Source: Diphasiastrum complanatum
Taxonomy: Eukaryota; Streptophyta; Lycopodiopsida; Lycopodiales; Lycopodiaceae
Direction: 5' to 3'
Assembly (NCBI GenBank): GCA_029204225.1
Contig: CM055099.1
Location: 57,671,982 to 57,735,981, forward strand
Length of the DNA stretch: 64,000 bases
Shown: in pieces, positions 35,159 to 46,096 of the stretch
How the letters are laid out: every line of letters begins with the position of its first letter
How positions within the stretch are numbered: position 1 is the stretch's first letter
Program-made: the position numbers and the translations under genes
The notes under the pieces: generated by a model
Databases searched by the model: none
What the model was told of the DNA's origin: nothing
The model's input: only the letters and a program-made list of their open reading frames with translations

Positions 35159-37534
35159 TCAAACCTCAATGAGCTCACCAATGAGATCTTCCTTGCCTTG
35201 GAGAAATTGCCACTTGAGTTGTTCCATGTAGTCTTCTTCATCCAACCTTTTGCCATCTTGATCATGCATGAACACTCCACCACAATCATAGCAACCTTTA
35301 AGTTGATGAAGAGATGTAAGATCCATGCCTTGAATCTTCCCAAGAGTCAATCTTCCTTTGCCCTTTGCTTCACAAGACTCCCTCTTAATGATCACACCAC
35401 AAAAGCTATCAATCTCTTTCTTGATAGTTGTATCATAAGAAATGGAAGATTCTTGAACATTAGAAGCCATGAAAAGAATACATAGTTCCTTCAACATAAG
35501 AATGACTGAAGTACTTCTTCTTGTCAAACCTGGACTTCTAATCAATGATATAGGTAATGATAATGAACCCTCACTATCATTCACAAAAGCATCATTCAAA
35601 GAACATCCTGCTTTGAACACTTCACATTCATCTCTCCCTTTTGACATGAGATCTTCCTCACCAAGTCTCACGATAGAACCTTTTGATCTACTTTCTTTAT
35701 GAATACATGTGACACCACTTGTTTCACAAATGACTTTTTTGGACTCATCACATAAAGATACAAAAGAAACTTTTTCTTCAATCATGCTCAAAGCACCATC
35801 TCTTTTCAAATGCGTAAATAAGTCATTAGCAATAAGCAGTTCCAAAGAAGAGTTTTCATCACCTTTATTGATGAAGTTAGCTCTCTTCTTACCTTTTTCA
35901 TTTTTGCACTTGCCATGTAGTTCCATTGAAGAGCCACCAAGACTTGGAAATCTATGAGTAGAAGAGTTTAAACATGATACTAATTTAGCACCACCAGACT
36001 CCATTTGACTAGTAGGTAGCATTAGTCCATCTTCAAGATCCAATAGATCCAAAACATTGATCATAGATTCACCAAAAGTTGCCAAGTTAGCACAACAATA
36101 ACTATCTCCAAGAAGCTCATTAGATCTCAACCTAGATCTAGCATAAGGAAGCTCTTTATACTTTGCATAAGATCTACCAATGTTATTGATGCTAGGGATT
36201 GACTTTTGAAAGTTGAGAGAACCACCAACATCCATTTCATTCCTCTTGTTAGACATAACAAATGCATCAAGCTTGTAAAGTCTACCTTGTCTATTGCCCA
36301 TAGCAATCAAGACATCTCCCTTAGTAATGAAGCAAACATCCCCAACAAACTTTGTCTTGTACCCTTTATTTAACATTTGACCAACACTTAGCAAATTCCT
36401 TGAAAGTGAAGGAATGTAAAGAACAGTGTCAAGCCTTACATTCCTGTTAGTAGAAAGGCAAATAGGAATTGAGCCAATACCTTTGATCATACACTCACCC
36501 CCATTTGGCATGTGAACCACTTTCCTGGTTCCAACATAAGAGATCAAAGAAATAAAGAACTCCTTGTGACTAGTCATGTGTGAACTAGATCCACTATCTA
36601 TCCACCATGAATCCTTGTCACTTCCACTTGACATTAGACTTGAAGAACACATCATGAGAGAATCACAAGAATCTAGATCCTCATTAGAAGTACAATAGTT
36701 GTTTTGCTTGCTACCTTCATTACTTTGCTTCTTATGACATTCATTTGCAAAATGACCTTTTATCCCACAATAAAAGCACTTGAACTTTGACTTGTCTTTC
36801 TTTCTAAAAGAAGTAGAAGAGGAGGAGGAAGAGTGATCATCATGATCCGAGTTACCACCTTTGGACCATTTCCCTTTGCATTTACCTTTGCCTTTGACTT
36901 TGCCTTTTGTGAAGAAAGCCTCTTCACCTCCACCTTGCAAGGATGCACCATCAAGCTTTGATTGCAACCTATGTTCTTCAGCCAATAAGATTTCTTGCAA
37001 GTCAACCACACTTGGCAAGACTCTTTGAATGGAAAAACTTTGCACAAGGTTAGCATGTTCATCTAGCAAACCCTTCAACATAACCTGGACTATTTCACCA
37101 TCTTTTATGTTTTCATCAATACATGCTAGATCATCACTTAAGGACTTAACCCTCAAGACAAATGCATGAGTAGTTTCACCCTCTCTTTGCCTACTAGAAA
37201 ATATTTGCCTCCTTAGGGTCAATACCCTAGATGTGGACTTTGATTCAAAGAGCTTCTTCAAGGCATTCCATGCCTCACTTGCACTTTGACTAGTACCATT
37301 TTCCTCGAGAAGTTCATTGGTAACATTCATTTTAATGATATGAAGATCCCTTTTGGCCTTCTTATCAAACCTTTGTTGCTCTTGAACTATGGGTGGTCTC
37401 TCTTCAGTTCCTGCAACTATGTCCATGAGTTCATTCAACTCAAGTAAGGATTCCATCCTCACTTTCCAGATATTATAGTTTGATGAACTCAACCTATCAT
37501 TAGTTTCTAACATGATCCCACCATTGGAAGCCAT
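35159..37534 (-). CDS. Copia B1 gag-protease fused to module X (791 codons)
   Basis: One uninterrupted frame from a clear ATG. Residues 1-240 are copia gag (SSNYNIWKVRMESLLELN, STSRVLTLRRQIFSSRQ). A complete zinc knuckle CFYCGIKGHFANEC lies at about 251-264. The protease has WWIDSGSSSHM near 311 and continues to about 410 (FITKGDVLIAMGNRQGRLYK). The usual HHCC and DDE integrase does not follow. From about residue 426 (MSNKRNEMDVGG) there are some 365 codons of unfamiliar sequence, including a C-x-x-C pair (GCYDCGGVF) near the end. The frame stops at a TGA at 35159. Gag and protease would make and process the particle. An intact 791-codon frame in a region of decayed elements suggests a fairly recent copy. 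Confidence 0.85.
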   Translation of the reverse strand: MASNGGIMLETNDRLSSSNYNIWKVRMESLLELNELMDIVAGTEERPPIVQEQQRFDKKAKRDLHIIKMNVTNELLEENGTSQSASEAWNALKKLFESKSTSRVLTLRRQIFSSRQREGETTHAFVLRVKSLSDDLACIDENIKDGEIVQVMLKGLLDEHANLVQSFSIQRVLPSVVDLQEILLAEEHRLQSKLDGASLQGGGEEAFFTKGKVKGKGKCKGKWSKGGNSDHDDHSSSSSSTSFRKKDKSKFKCFYCGIKGHFANECHKKQSNEGSKQNNYCTSNEDLDSCDSLMMCSSSLMSSGSDKDSWWIDSGSSSHMTSHKEFFISLISYVGTRKVVHMPNGGECMIKGIGSIPICLSTNRNVRLDTVLYIPSLSRNLLSVGQMLNKGYKTKFVGDVCFITKGDVLIAMGNRQGRLYKLDAFVMSNKRNEMDVGGSLNFQKSIPSINNIGRSYAKYKELPYARSRLRSNELLGDSYCCANLATFGESMINVLDLLDLEDGLMLPTSQMESGGAKLVSCLNSSTHRFPSLGGSSMELHGKCKNEKGKKRANFINKGDENSSLELLIANDLFTHLKRDGALSMIEEKVSFVSLCDESKKVICETSGVTCIHKESRSKGSIVRLGEEDLMSKGRDECEVFKAGCSLNDAFVNDSEGSLSLPISLIRSPGLTRRSTSVILMLKELCILFMASNVQESSISYDTTIKKEIDSFCGVIIKRESCEAKGKGRLTLGKIQGMDLTSLHQLKGCYDCGGVFMHDQDGKRLDEEDYMEQLKWQFLQGKEDLIGELIEV

Positions 37535-37907
37535 GAATATAATGATTCTTCAACTTTTAGGCTCTATCCTAATGCACCTAGCACTCACTTTCCTCTCAAC
37601 AAATGATGGATAAGGAGATCTCAGAAGATCTAGGACCCTAAAACACTTCTATCTTGAACCTAGCTGGTTTCCAAGCATAGAAAGGAAGATTGAAAACACA
37701 TGCAACACTTTGCACACACTAAGAATGGATTACAAACTCAAACCAACCTGAACACACTCTTGCTTAAGCTCTCAAACTTTTCAGCAAGTGATCAAATCAA
37801 GTTATGATCTGAAGAGTTACTTGCATTCTTAGAAAATACACAAGACTAGGCTGCCAAGAATACCTGGAATTGAACAAACTTGATCAACATATGATCAACA
37901 CACTAAT

Positions 37908-39021
37908 ATCTTAGGTGGTTGGTGTGGACAGTCTTTGAAACTGTGTTTTCTAACAAAGTTGGGACACTCGACATGAAGTTGGTCCTGATTGAACAATCAA
38001 CCATGAAATGGCCAGTTTAACCATAGATAAAACATCTGTTGTTCATTGGCTCTTGTGTTATCGCATAGCCATCTTGTATGGCTAGTACATTCAGGATAAG
38101 GTAGGAAATGTCCAGAGTGGGATGGTTGTTCTTCATATCATTGGATGGCATGTGCTTGGATAGGCTGATATGAAGGGCGAGCATCCGTAGGATGCGTAGC
38201 CCAGCAGTGTGGGCACCAAGTGGATTTTTGTCTATTAGGTAACTGGGTAGTGTGTGGTTGACGAGGCATACCACATTGGATAGAGTTTAGAGTAGTTTGA
38301 AACTCATTGGTGAGTTTCTCCATCTACAATTGATGTTGTTGATTAAGCAACTCCATTTGTTATTTCTGTGAAAAAAGTGGATTTTGAATGGATCCAAACT
38401 CCCAGTATACTTGGCTAAGATCTTTGCACAACAAGCTACAAAAGCTAGAAATGGCAAAGCATCCTAATGCTACCTTCGATACACATGAACTTGACAAAGC
38501 ATTCAAGAGACAAAAGAAACTAATAAAAGGTATTGATGGTAGCCAAAAACAACAGCATACCAGCCCTACAATAGCACCCTACCACTTTTGGAAACCTCTT
38601 AAGATCATACACCAAAGCTTGAAGGCAATACACAAAGCAATGCTCTCAATGGAGGAAGAAACTGTGACAATGATCTATTGATCTCTCTCAACAATACAAT
38701 AAGTTTCTCCAACCTGTTCTCCATGAGTTTCAGCCTAATATAGGTGAGAGAGATGACTCTCTCTCCTCTCTCTAGAACTAAGGACCCAAATTTAGGACAC
38801 CGGTAGCCTAAAATAGCCAATTTTGGCCTATATGTCCAAATAACATGATTTTGGTGTCATTTCGAAGGTCCTGAAGTTTGAGACTTCTTCAACATGAAAT
38901 ATATAATAAAATAAAAGTATCTAGGCCTCTTTCACACGTGTGAAATGCTAGATTCAAAACTATGTACAAAAAGTGCCAATTTAGGCCTCAAACTAGCTAG
39001 GAAATGTTGACAATTTTCACA
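37908..39021 (-). repeat. 1.1 kb segmental duplicate: gypsy G2 gag piece plus B-family LTR
   Basis: Near-identical, by eye, to 32820-33934, and covering both gypsy gag (37908-38366) and a full B-type LTR (38367-39021). Because host flank and LTR are copied together, this is a segmental event and not a second insertion. Confidence 0.92.
38367..39021 (-). repeat. Solo-like B-family LTR inside gypsy G2 gag
   Basis: 655 bp with G2 gag on both sides. The flanks are ATTTC (38362-38366) and GTTTC (39022-39026), a 4/5 target duplication. No primer site or purine tract adjoins it, as expected for a solo LTR. It contains CACACGTGTG at 38933-38942. Confidence 0.85.
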
Positions 39022-39858
39022 GTTTCCAAAGCTGATCTCTGGTATCGTCGATCGGCTTCGACTCATGGATTGCACGATTTGATTTCTGCTCCCTAGGTTC
39101 GTCAACATCGGATCCTTCATCTTCCTCCTGGATGGCATCAGACATAGCTAACTTTAAACTCATATATTCGTCATTGGATCTAAGCTCACATCTAATCCAT
39201 CTTGGACGTTCGACTAAAAACCAGATGATGAGCATCTGTTCGGTGGGCTGTATTCATACTTGATCTTTCAATATTTAAAACGCTCGATATAGTCTTGTAC
39301 ACGTTCATCTTTTGCCATCTTGATGTTACTCAATTTGACAAAAGGACTTCTTATCAAACGAAATGGTCTAAAACGTTTGATAAAGGACTCTTTTAGATTA
39401 GACCAGTCCAATTTATCTTCACAATCGAGGTTAAAAAACTAGTCACGTGCCTTAGCGATCATGGTCATGGAAAATAGTTGGACCATAGCATTGGGAGATG
39501 TTTCTCCATACACATCGCATGCATTCTCAAAGATTTGCAAAAATTGTTGAGGGTCCGAACTATCGTCAAACTTGGGTAGATCCAACTTGGGAGTTCGCTT
39601 TTCAACATGAGCACTGTGGGCAGCAAAAGCACCATTAAGGTGGGTTCTAGCCTGTGAGGGGTCAACACCATAAAAATGGGCTTGGGCTCATAAAGACTCA
39701 GCTCTATCAAGTTCTCGTCTTTCGAATGGATTTGTGGATGGCTCGTGGATCTAGGACCTCATTGGAGGGTACTGATTGTCTCTAGCTTGCTCAGTGGAAG
39801 GTGACACCATCTCAGGATAATAATCTGCTGTGGTATCAGGATCAAGATGGTGTTCCAT
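39022..39858 (-). pseudogene. Gypsy G2 gag, N-terminal part
   Basis: The ATG at 39858 follows the primer site by about 35 bp. The frame has at least two early stops, then a clear retrotransposon gag core: AQAHFYGVDPSQARTHL, KLDLPKFDDSSDPQQFLQIF, VQLFSMTMIAKARD-stop-FFNLDCEDKLDW, and KDERVQDYIERFKY. This matches the plant gypsy gag pattern in which A-R-x-W-F is followed by F-x-x-R-F and Y-I-x-R-F. It is cut at 39022 by the B-type LTR and continues at 33274 and in the duplicate at 38366. Confidence 0.85.
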
Positions 39859-39906
39859 TGTGTACTATCGTGTATTTTGTGGTTTGTATGAGTTTTTGTT
39901 CTTTTT

Positions 39907-39921
39907 GTTGCAATGGCGCCA
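39907..39921 (-). other. Primer binding site of gypsy G2
   Basis: The minus strand reads TGGCGCCATTGCAAC, two bases after the LTR end CA. This resembles the TGGCGCCGTTGCC primer site of plant Tat/Athila-type gypsy elements, thought to pair with a non-Met tRNA. Confidence 0.75.
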
Positions 39922-40250
39922 AATGTAGATAAATTCTCTGTCTGTCTACTGAATTCTTTGCTTAGCATCTTGCTTATTCTTTATGCTTCTTCTTCTGCCT
40001 ATTTGCAGAGACTATGGGTTTTCTTGATGATTATCTTGTTTGTTTGGACCCAAATCAGGCAAAAAGTTCTGAATAACATTGTAGTATTTTAATGTCCTAC
40101 TTGTCAGAGGACGACTCAGGTGGGTCTCCCTTGAACCAAAATCACATGCTTCAAACCAAACATGCAAATCATGCATTCAACCAAGAAATCAGCGTGTAGA
40201 GTGGCTAAATAGCCATGAAATCCTACTTTAATGCTGCAAAACAAACTGAA

Positions 40251-40898
40251 TGTGAAAGATTTCAAATACTTAAGATCCTCTACTTGAAAGATCTTTGGTT
40301 GGAAAGAAAAATACACTACCAATCTCACCAATGTAGAAAAATCAGCATCTACACACAAATTGAGATGAAAACAACAATAGAACTTGATCAAACTTGAATG
40401 AAATGATTATGTACTATTTTTGTCCATACAAAACCAGCGAGCTACTGTATTTCACACGTGTGGATCCAAAAATAACAAATATAGATCATTCTACACATAG
40501 AATTGCAAGCAATCACCAAGATAGTGCACCAATGGATAATAGAACCCAAGAGAGCCATGTATAAGCATGAAATGAGATAGAGAAGAGAGAAGATTACTCT
40601 CTCCATGAGTTACATCCTTTTATAACAGTCCAAACCCTATTTGGCCACTTGGCTTTCCCTCCAAAATGCTAACCCTACTAATTTTGGGTCTAGATTCAAT
40701 GTACTCAATTATTCAAATTTGAATCTACTCTAACGCGCATTCTAACTTTCCCATACTTTCAAAAAAGTGTTTACTCAAATGAGATTTAGACTAATGAACT
40801 TTGAAAAGTCAACCTCTAAGTCTAAGACAAGTTTTGGCTTCAATATGCCAAATATGAAAATATAGCAAAATGTGATGAAACTAGTTGAATCTTTCACA
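40251..40898 (-). repeat. 3' LTR of copia A2
   Basis: 648 bp, TGTGAAAGATTT to TTTCACA on the plus strand, same family as the A1 LTRs in opposite orientation. CACACGTGTG at 40453-40462. Confidence 0.93.
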
Positions 40899-41451
40899 CT
40901 CCCTCTTCAACTAGTTTTAGCATAGACTTTGATAACACTCCAAGTGAAGTCCTATGCTTCATGAACAAGTATTTTCCAAATGCTTTGGTGAAGATATCAA
41001 CTACACATTCCCTTGAAGACACATGTTGAAGCTCCACCTCCTTTGCAAAGACTTGCTCCCTCACAAAATGATATTGTATCTCAATATGCTTGCGCCTTGC
41101 ATAGTTTTTGACAATAGAACTTTGATCCATCATAAGAATTATCTTCTTCCTAAGAATAGATCTCCTTTCAATTATCATGTAATGCTCAAAATAGAAACAA
41201 CCATAATTGATATAGAGAATAGTGTCCACTTGGGATGCTTCACTATTTCTTACATCAATTTTACATGTCAAAATGTGACTAGTACATGAAGAATCAAATA
41301 GAATGTAAATAAAATGATTCCACCATGCTTCCAACTTTGAACTCTCTGGAAAAATACAGCAAACAAACAATAAATGTGAGTGATCAACATTTGCTTGCAT
41401 GTCTCCTCCTTCTTTGTCCTTTGTTGCCTTGTATCCACCATGATACTCCAT
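40894..41451 (-). pseudogene. Copia A2 module X, second part, and RNase H tail
   Basis: A 185-codon frame. Its first two thirds match the end of module X in B1 (HSHLLFVCCIF, then WNHFIYILF, then KIDVRNSEAS). The last third is a shortened copia RNase H end: IILMMDQSSIVKN (the second Asp region, with the usual D-N-Q reduced), KHIEIQYHFVREQV and VVDIFTKAFGKYLF. The frame ends at VEEGV against the purine tract. The first catalytic Asp and Glu of RNase H are not seen, so the enzyme would be inactive. Confidence 0.75.
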
Positions 41452-41475
41452 GAATGAGCCTCCATCTCCATCTTG

Positions 41476-41895
41476 TCATAAGATGCCATCAAGCCTTGAT
41501 GACTTGACCATGAATGAGTGACATAATGAACCTCCAATAGCTTCATTTCCATCAACAAAATCAGCCAAGAATGCTAGTACAAATCCAACATCAAAACAAT
41601 GCTCACCAATGTAGCTACTTTTACCATATCTTGACAATTTGCACACATCCACATGAAATTGCTCAAACATGAGACAGAACAAGTAAAGTAAACCTGAACA
41701 ACACTTCCTTTCTGCTCCTTTGACCTTACTTGAGTCTTCAATATGCTGTAAAAATAGATCCATAACACCTTTGCCAATTACCTCTCCTTTGATGCTCTTG
41801 ACTAGTTCCAAATTGCCAGCTTCCCTTTTGACTAGTTGAAGCCCTTGGAGATCAACCTCTTGATCTTCAACTTGACCATCAAAGTCATTGAACAA
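41476..41895 (-). pseudogene. Copia A2 module X, first part (in place of reverse transcriptase)
   Basis: A 139-codon frame with VKSIKGEVIGKGVMDLFLQ and CLMFEQFHVDVCKLSRYGKS, clearly related to B1 module X but not to RT. No YVDD box, no AFLNG motif and no W-x-x-A-M start of RT is present. It begins only about 95 bp after the integrase C-terminus ends (41990). Confidence 0.65.
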
Positions 41896-41989
41896 ACTTT
41901 GTTTTCCAGAGGTCCATCATCACCATCATCCAAAGTAGGATCCTTCTCATCAACATCAAGAATGTTAGATCCATCCACTCTACCATCAA

Positions 41990-42935
41990 TCATGCTGAAG
42001 ACACCTTTGGAATGTCCCTCTCATCAAAAATGACATCTCTACCAACAATCACCTTGTTAGTAGAAGGAATGTAAACCTTATAGGCTTTACTCACCTCACT
42101 ATATCCAACAAAAATACCTCTTCTTGAAGATGGATCCTCCTTGGTCCTATCATCAAGAGTAATGTTGACATAGCATGCATCCAAAGGTTCTTAGAAAGTT
42201 GACACTCGACCTCTCTTGAATAGCATCTCAAAAGGTGTCCTTCCATCCAAAATAGCACTCGGCCACCTATTGCACAAGAAATTGGCACACAACAAAGCTT
42301 GATCCCAAAATGGTTTGTCAAGATTATCACTTAACCTCATAGCTTTAGCACTTTCACATAAAGTCCTATTCTTCCTTTCAGCCACTCCATTTTGTTGTGG
42401 GGTCCTTGATGTTGTATACTCCCTCTTGATCTCATGCTCATCACAAAAGGCCTTGAACTTGTTAGATATGTACTCACCACCATTGTCACCTCTCAAGCAC
42501 TTGATCTTTGTGGAAAATTGGTTCTCCATTGCATTCTTGAACTTGACAAAGACATCATACACTTCATGCTCTTTAGTAGATAGACCCAACAATAAAATCA
42601 TCAATGAATGTTACATACAGCTTAGCTCCACTATTGCTAATTGTAGTAAATCCATGAATATTCAAATGTACAAGTGGAAAAGGCTTTGTAGATCTAGAAT
42701 TAGATATAGTATAAGGTAGTCTATGTGACTTAGAAAAAGCACAAGACTCACAAACATGCTTGACACTACTTAAGGAACTTGGAAGACCAATCACAACCTT
42801 CTTCCTTGCCATTACCTCCAATGACTTGAAGTTGAGGTGTCCCATCCTTTTGTGCCAAACCTCTTGAATAGAAATTTGCTCCCTTGCAACACATCTAACT
42901 TGGTTAGCAATAACACAAGCATCTAGTTTGAACAA
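41990..42935 (-). pseudogene. Copia A2 integrase
   Basis: Three frames in order. In 42935-42573, WHKRMGHLNF and CESCAFSK give a complete HHCC zinc site, followed by the first catalytic region (LVHLNIHG, where the family has Asp in place of Asn). In 42604-42191, LRGDNGGEYISN (second Asp) and PQQNGVAERKNRT (catalytic Glu). In 42184-41990, GIFVGYSEVSKAYKVY and VGRDVIFDE. Frameshifts separate them, so no active enzyme is expected. Confidence 0.9.
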
Positions 42936-42948
42936 TTTCCCTTGCCTT

Positions 42949-43554
42949 TTACCTTTTTTGAATCAAGACATCCTTCCTTTTGATCAAACAACCATCTCCA
43001 TCAAACTCCACCTTGAGGCCTTTACTTAGCATTTGGCTCACACTCAGCAGATTCTTGGTAATAGATGGAATAAACAAGACATCCTCCAAATGAACATTCC
43101 TATTTGTAGAGAGAGAAATAGGAATTGTGCCAATCTCTTTGATTTCACACTCACCATCATTGGCCATGTAGATCACCCTCTTGTCATCTCCATATGCCAA
43201 TAAAGAAGTGAAGTACTCTTTGTGAAAGGTCATGTGTGAACTTGCTCCACTATCAATCCACCAAGGATCTAGATCTCCATCATTAGCAAGCATACATGAA
43301 GACATCCCAAAAGCATCATCATTTGCATGTTGAACATCCAAACCATCCTCATCAAGAGTTAGATTACCTTGCTTGTCTCCTTGATCTCTCTTCTTCTTGT
43401 AGCACTCACCTGCAAAGTGTCCTTTGATGCCACAATAGAAGCACTTGAGATTTGATCTATCCTTCTTTTTGCCACTTGAAAAAGCATCCACTTGATATTG
43501 CCCTTTAGACCACTTACTTTTGGTTTTGCCCTTGAATTTGCCCTTTGTGAACAT
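42949..43554 (-). pseudogene. Copia A2 gag zinc knuckle and protease
   Basis: A 201-codon frame with a complete knuckle CFYCGIKGHFAGEC (residues about 38-51) and protease active site WWIDSGASSHM (about 98-108), followed by LEDVLFIPSITKNLLSVSQM. It stops at 42949, where the frame should continue to the integrase. Confidence 0.9.
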
Positions 43555-44145
43555 AGAAGTGTCGATGTAGATCCACCTCTTGCTTGAAGCCTATATTCTT
43601 CATTGATCAAGATCTCTCGAAGATCCATCAAACTTGGCAAAGTCTTTTGAGTAGAAATACTTTGAACAATGTTATCATGACCATTCGATAAGCCATTAAG
43701 AATTACAGCTCTCCTTAATGCTTTCATCAATGCAAGCCAACTCATTAGTTAATGCTTTCATTTTCAAAACAAAAGTACTTGGACTTTCTTCATTCTTTTG
43801 CAAACAAGAAAATATTTGCCTTCTTAGAGTTAACACTCTAGAAGTAGACTTGGATTCATAAAGCTTTTTCAATGAATTCCAAGCTTCCAAAGATGATGTG
43901 CACTTACCAACTTCCTTGAGAAGTTCATTGGTAACATTCATTTTTATCATGTGTAGAGCCTTCTTGGCCCTCTTGTCATACCTCATTTGATCTTGTTGTG
44001 TTGCTGGTCTCTCCTCCAAACCTACAACAATATCCAAAACATCATTCATCTCAAGAAGTGACTCCATCATCACTTTCCACAATGAATAGTTACTTGAGGT
44101 AAGCCTATCATTGGCTTCCAACATGACTCCAATTGAGGTTGCCAT
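43555..44145 (-). pseudogene. Copia A2 gag N-terminal part, frameshifted
   Basis: The ATG at 44145 opens a gag related to that of B1 (SSNYSLWKVMMESLLEMN, STSRVLTLRRQIFS). It shifts frame near 43700 and continues as 43745-43555 (LPSLMDLREILINEEYRLQA). At least one shift and a premature end separate it from the zinc knuckle frame. Confidence 0.88.
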
Positions 44146-44745
44146 GTAGCAATGACTTGATCTTCTCTTTCAACCTATTTCAATGCACAAAGCACTCCTT
44201 TGAACAACAAAAAATGCTTTCAAAAGAAATCACTAAGATTTGAAACTATCTCACAAATTCTCTTCTAGCACTTATCAAGCAAATCAACACATAGAATCAT
44301 GGAATCTTGATCAACCTATGATCTATCCTCAATCTAATGACTTTTGCCACTTCCTAAGATTGAAACACACTTAAATGAAGTCCAGCAACCTCACTATCTA
44401 GAGATTCAATCAAAATTAGGGTTTTGACAAAATCACAAAAAATTGACTATTCCAAATCTACATGCAAATGCTGAAAATTTGATATGCAATCTATAAGCTA
44501 CCACTTAGGCTGATCCAATGATCCAAAAAGTTGGCCAAATCCAGTATGTAAATTCAAAATTGAGAACTGATCAAGTATATTGACCTATTTAGTGTTTTGA
44601 TCTACAAAAGATCCAATCTACAAAAGCAAAAAATCCGATTTTGGTGTAGAATCCTCTCTAGCATGCTCTAGACTTGATATCTTCACCAAATCATTGATAG
44701 ATCTGATTTCCTCCTTCATAACCTGAAACACAAGCTTTGATACCA

Positions 44746-45396
44746 TGTGAAAGATTTCAGATCCTTAAGATCCAATCTACTTGAATGATCTTTGGTTAGA
44801 AAGAAAAATACTCTACCAATCTCACCAATGTAGAAAAATCAACATCTACACACAAATTGAGATGCAAACACCAATAGAACTTGATCAAACTTGAATGAAA
44901 TGATTATGTACTATTGCTGTGCATACAAAACCAGCAAGATACTGTATTTCACACGTGTGGATCCAAAAATAACAAATATAGATCATTCTACACATAGAAT
45001 TGCAAGCAATCACCAAGATAGTGCACCAACGGATAGTAGAATTCAAGAGAATCATGTATAAGCATAAAATGAGATAGATAAGAGAGAAGATTACTCTCTC
45101 CATGAGATACAGCCTTTTATAGCAGGTCCAAACCCTATTTGGCCACTTGGCTTTCCCTCCAAAATTCTAATCCTACTAATTTTGGGTCTAGATTCATTGT
45201 ACTCAACTGTTCAAATTTGAATCTACTCTAACTCGCATTCTAACTTTTCCATACTTTCAAAAAAGTGTTTATTCAAATGACATTTAGACTAATGAGCTTT
45301 GAAAAGTCAACCTCTAAGTCTAAAACAAGTTTTGGCCTCAATATGCCAAATATGGAAATATAGCAAAATGTGATGAAACTAGTTGAATCTTTCACA
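44746..45396 (-). repeat. 5' LTR of copia A2
   Basis: 651 bp, bordered by the primer site at 44734-44745 and by the target duplication. CACACGTGTG at 44950-44959. Confidence 0.93.
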
Positions 45397-46096
45397 CTGA
45401 ACTGCTAAATGACATCTAAAAACTAATCTAACACATACATTATAGTAACTTACAAACAAGAACAAGAAACTAATCTAACATAATATTGATAGCCCAAAGA
45501 TCAAGAAACACATTTCTTGATTCCTGGATTGCCAAGAATATCAAGAAATGGAATGCAAAGGGATTTGCAAGATTTACATCGCAAACCAACTCATGACGGA
45601 TTACCACAATGTTAAATCCTAAATTAATCCATGAAAGCAAGGATACTAATCTACAATGCATAAAACAAGAAAGCTAGTCCTCTCTAAGATCCACAACCAC
45701 ACACAAAGGAGATGGAGGGGCAAGATCATAGCATCACTCAAGAAACATGAATGATCAAGGAGCTCAAGAATGCATCAAAACTCACAGAAGATATTCTCAT
45801 TTCAGCATGGACTAGATACAATTACAACAAGCTCCCTTCTAAAAAGGGGGAGTCTCTTAAATAAGCAAGAGAGCTCCTTAGGTGGCATCCTAGTGGCATT
45901 TTCACATTACACAAATTACAAGTGGAACTATGCCCTCCACTAGAGGTCACCATCAAAAGGTGGCTCACTCTACTTTATTTAAGAGGGGTCTACTTGCATT
46001 TATTACATTAGCCTAGAAATACTAGTTCCTACATGGTCATTCCATCTTTTGGGATTCACCACGAGGCTAACACAGTTTCTACTTGACAATATTAAC

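Larger units (their letters stand above)
33280..37907 (-). mobile_element. Copia element B1 (RT-less, integrase-less family B), 5' end lost
   Basis: The 3' LTR (33280-33934), purine tract (33935-33946) and interior to 37907 form a minus-strand copia. The interior encodes gag and protease followed by module X instead of integrase and RT. The leader breaks at 37907, at a point matching about 55053 in B2, so the primer site and 5' LTR expected next are missing. Instead a copy of gypsy gag plus a complete LTR follows (37908-39021). Confidence 0.88.
40251..45396 (-). mobile_element. Copia element A2 (RT-less family A), complete with both LTRs
   Basis: The LTRs are 40251-40898 (3') and 44746-45396 (5'), the primer site is 44734-44745 (minus TGGTATCAAAGC) and the purine tract is 40899-40911. 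A perfect 5-bp target duplication CTGAA (40246-40250 and 45397-45401) flanks it. The target is the G2 LTR, whose other copy keeps the empty site. The interior has gag, protease and integrase in broken frames, then module X where RT should be, then a short RNase H tail. By eye the two LTRs differ at about one base in fifteen over their first 200 bp, so it is not very recent. Confidence 0.95.
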
